From contig SNVD02009548.1 in assembly GCA_013180625.2 (NCBI GenBank), forward strand, positions 213,501-277,500: a stretch of DNA of 64,000 bases, given 5' to 3'. The notes beneath the pieces were generated by a model. That model made no database searches. It was not told the origin of the DNA and saw only the letters and a program-made list of their open reading frames with translations. Numbering within the stretch: position 1 is the stretch's first letter; every line of letters begins with the position of its first letter. This DNA comes from Boswellia sacra. Lineage: Eukaryota > Streptophyta > Magnoliopsida > Sapindales > Burseraceae. Shown here in pieces: positions 62,270-64,000 of the stretch. Made by a program: the position numbers and the translations under genes.

Positions 62270-64000
62270 TAACCTTATCTTTTCTCTGAGTTATTATGGA
62301 CGCTTACTGACATGAAAGACTTCACTGGCCCACACAGAGTCGATTGGTTCTATTAGGCCTTGGCTTGTAATTGGTTAAGTTCTTGGATTGCCAACTCATA
62401 GTGTTCTGGGCTCATTCCTCAATAGCTTGCTTTTATGGGACTGACATCTTCATTCTTCTTAAAAGGAAGGGAGATGAAGAATTATGGATTGTTCCATAGG
62501 GGATCAGGACATTTAGCTAGGAATTCGAATTGGTTATTTGCTGCTGAGGTGGCTAGGATGTAGGTTTTAAGATCTTCTATGGGATCTAAAGAATAAGAAA
62601 GGTCTAACTTTACCAAGGGTGAAAGTAATTCTTGAACTGAAGCCCATCAGGTTTGAGAATAACTTTTTTCCTGAAAAGTAGGGCCAATAGGTCAAAACCT
62701 ATTACAAGGTCTTTTTCTGGTAGTGTCAATCTAAGAAACTTGTGCGAAAATGTTAATCTTAGAAAGAACTTGAGGTGTACCTTTTTGCTGATTAGTTCAG
62801 TAGAGAAGACCTCATTGTTTGCTATCTGAAAATATTATTTATGTGTATTCCAATATTCTTGAAGGATGGCAATTGGGTTTAGAATTGAGGCTGCTGCTCC
62901 TATTAATAAGAGCTAGTATGTTGACCGGTTTATTAAACTTGATCGCACGTAGGATGATAGGAACTATCAGAATGATGAAGTTTAATATTTCACAAAGCAA
63001 TTAAACAGCATAGGATTCGTAAGAATTATAGTGATATGAATCTTTTGAAATGTCTTTATGATAACTTTGGCTGATCATGAGCAGGCTATCTTCTTTTCCT
63101 CTTTTTGTTCAGAAAAAAGTTCTTCGAGATCTTCATTAGAACAAGTAATTCCTATAACTTGAGATATAGCGTGAAAGACCTTTTATCTCTTCTTATTTTG
63201 TAAGCATTGTTTAGCCCAAGTCAACTTTGATTGTAAATGGAGCACATATTTGACTTTTTTGTTGTTTTCTTCTTTCTGAAAAATCTTCTTCTCTTTCTAG
63301 GTTAGGAGGATTAACGTCTTTTGAATCTGCTAAAATGTCTCCTTTTCTTTGTTGAGCAATAGCATGACGAAGAATCTTTTGCACTTGATTTTAATATTGG
63401 GTCTGTTTTAGACTTTTCCAAGCCTTTTTCGAATTTTACCATACTCGATGAGGAGTTTGGAACTATTATAGAACTTTTGGAGTTGGTGAAGGACTATTGG
63501 AAAAGATTTCCAAGAGAAACTTGAGGTAGCGTTAATCCTTGCAAAGAAATATATCTCAAATGGTTCTCAAAGCTAATTAAAATAAGCTTGTTTGAGATTC
63601 GGATCATCTAGGCCTCCAATAGTATAAAATCACTCCCTAACTTTCTTAAAGTGATGGTGAATGTCTGATGGTGTGAAAGAGCAAACACTTCAATTAGAAA
63701 TATTCTTCTCTTGCATTGTCTTCGACATGCGTCGGGTTACCCAGACACTCTGAATAAATATAGAACATGAACTGGTTGATATCTACGGAATCCAGGATCT
63801 GTAACTGCCTATATTCACCCAATTTGAGCTACCATTCTTAGAGGGAGCTCGTCATTCTAGCCACAAAGTCTAGAATAACTCCTTTCACTGTTAACCTTGG
63901 CCTTACCAATTCTGAGTTATACTAAGATGTCATTTCATGAATTCTATTTCTGTGGTCATCTAACTTGCGATCATCTAAAGTGAACAAAGAGAACTTTGGC

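Larger units (their letters stand above)
59986..64000 (-). mobile_element. Decayed endogenous pararetrovirus-like element (Caulimoviridae-type RT and RNase H), runs off the window
   Basis: On the minus strand the order is upstream degraded sequence (64000-62300), reverse transcriptase (62269-61788), RNase H (about 61764-61190), then a short frame to 60928. The RT piece has KVGFWQLGISPKERFKT and WIVMPFG, wording closer to plant pararetroviruses than to Ty3/Gypsy, though Gypsy cannot be excluded. A pepsin-like protease may lie near 62640-62780 (VIGFDLL on the minus strand). No LTRs are seen. Frameshifts and stops break all parts. No intact gene can be read. Confidence 0.65.

Noticed and set aside
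62819..63004. A + strand frame in the retroelement region
   Set aside because: The element's recognisable domains are on the minus strand; this frame has no motif.
1..64000. tRNA, rRNA, snoRNA and known microRNA genes
   Set aside because: No T-arm-like GGTTCGAATCC with matching acceptor stem, no rRNA core text and no conserved microRNA sequence was found by eye. A covariance-model scan would be decisive.

Overview
This window is nuclear DNA from a flowering plant, most likely a eudicot. The genes carry GT-AG introns, the intergenic DNA is very AT-rich, and every confident gene has its closest known relatives in plants: a C-terminal nicastrin fragment, an NDR1/HIN1-like LEA2 protein, a DUF630/DUF632 protein, the SMC5/6 subunit NSE1 and plastidial cystathionine beta-lyase. 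The species cannot be named from the sequence alone.

Layout: (1) 1-1294, + strand, the last two exons of a nicastrin gene that starts outside the window. (2) 1.4-17 kb, AT-rich intergenic DNA holding a 1061-bp non-autonomous hAT element with a perfect 8-bp target duplication, a Tourist-like MITE whose right half was carried into a ~350-bp tandem duplication, two copies of a foldback repeat family, a hairpin and a possible retroelement scrap, and an orphan promoter-like leader at about 14.8 kb. (3) 17038-17853, +, an intronless, GC-rich NHL/LEA2 gene. (4) 18-24.4 kb, a nested cluster of Tourist-like inverted-repeat elements. (5) 24991-30504, -, a five-exon DUF630/DUF632 gene (801 aa) with likely untranslated 5' exons reaching about 32.5 kb. 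(6) 32.6-44 kb, a repeat-rich gap with several MITEs and LTR-like debris. (7) 44347-50563, -, a six-exon NSE1 gene (320 aa) with a decayed L1-type LINE in intron 2. (8) 53081-59189, -, a 13-exon cystathionine beta-lyase gene (462 aa). (9) 59.6-64 kb, a decayed reverse-transcriptase/RNase H element resembling an endogenous pararetrovirus, with an inverted fragment of itself next to the CBL promoter.

For the three complete minus-strand genes, exon ends were set from the base sequence. All introns used are GT-AG, phases agree at every junction, and exon lengths add up to whole codons (2406, 963 and 1389 nt). The five genes share no pathway (gamma-secretase, plasma-membrane defence-type protein, nitrate/membrane signalling, DNA repair, methionine synthesis); this is an ordinary plant gene neighbourhood. 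No new multi-gene system was found. The most notable signals are in the mobile-element fraction: a minisatellite grown from one arm of a perfect palindrome inside a hAT element, two dispersed inverted-repeat families, and the rearranged pararetrovirus-like remnant a few hundred bases from the CBL start codon.
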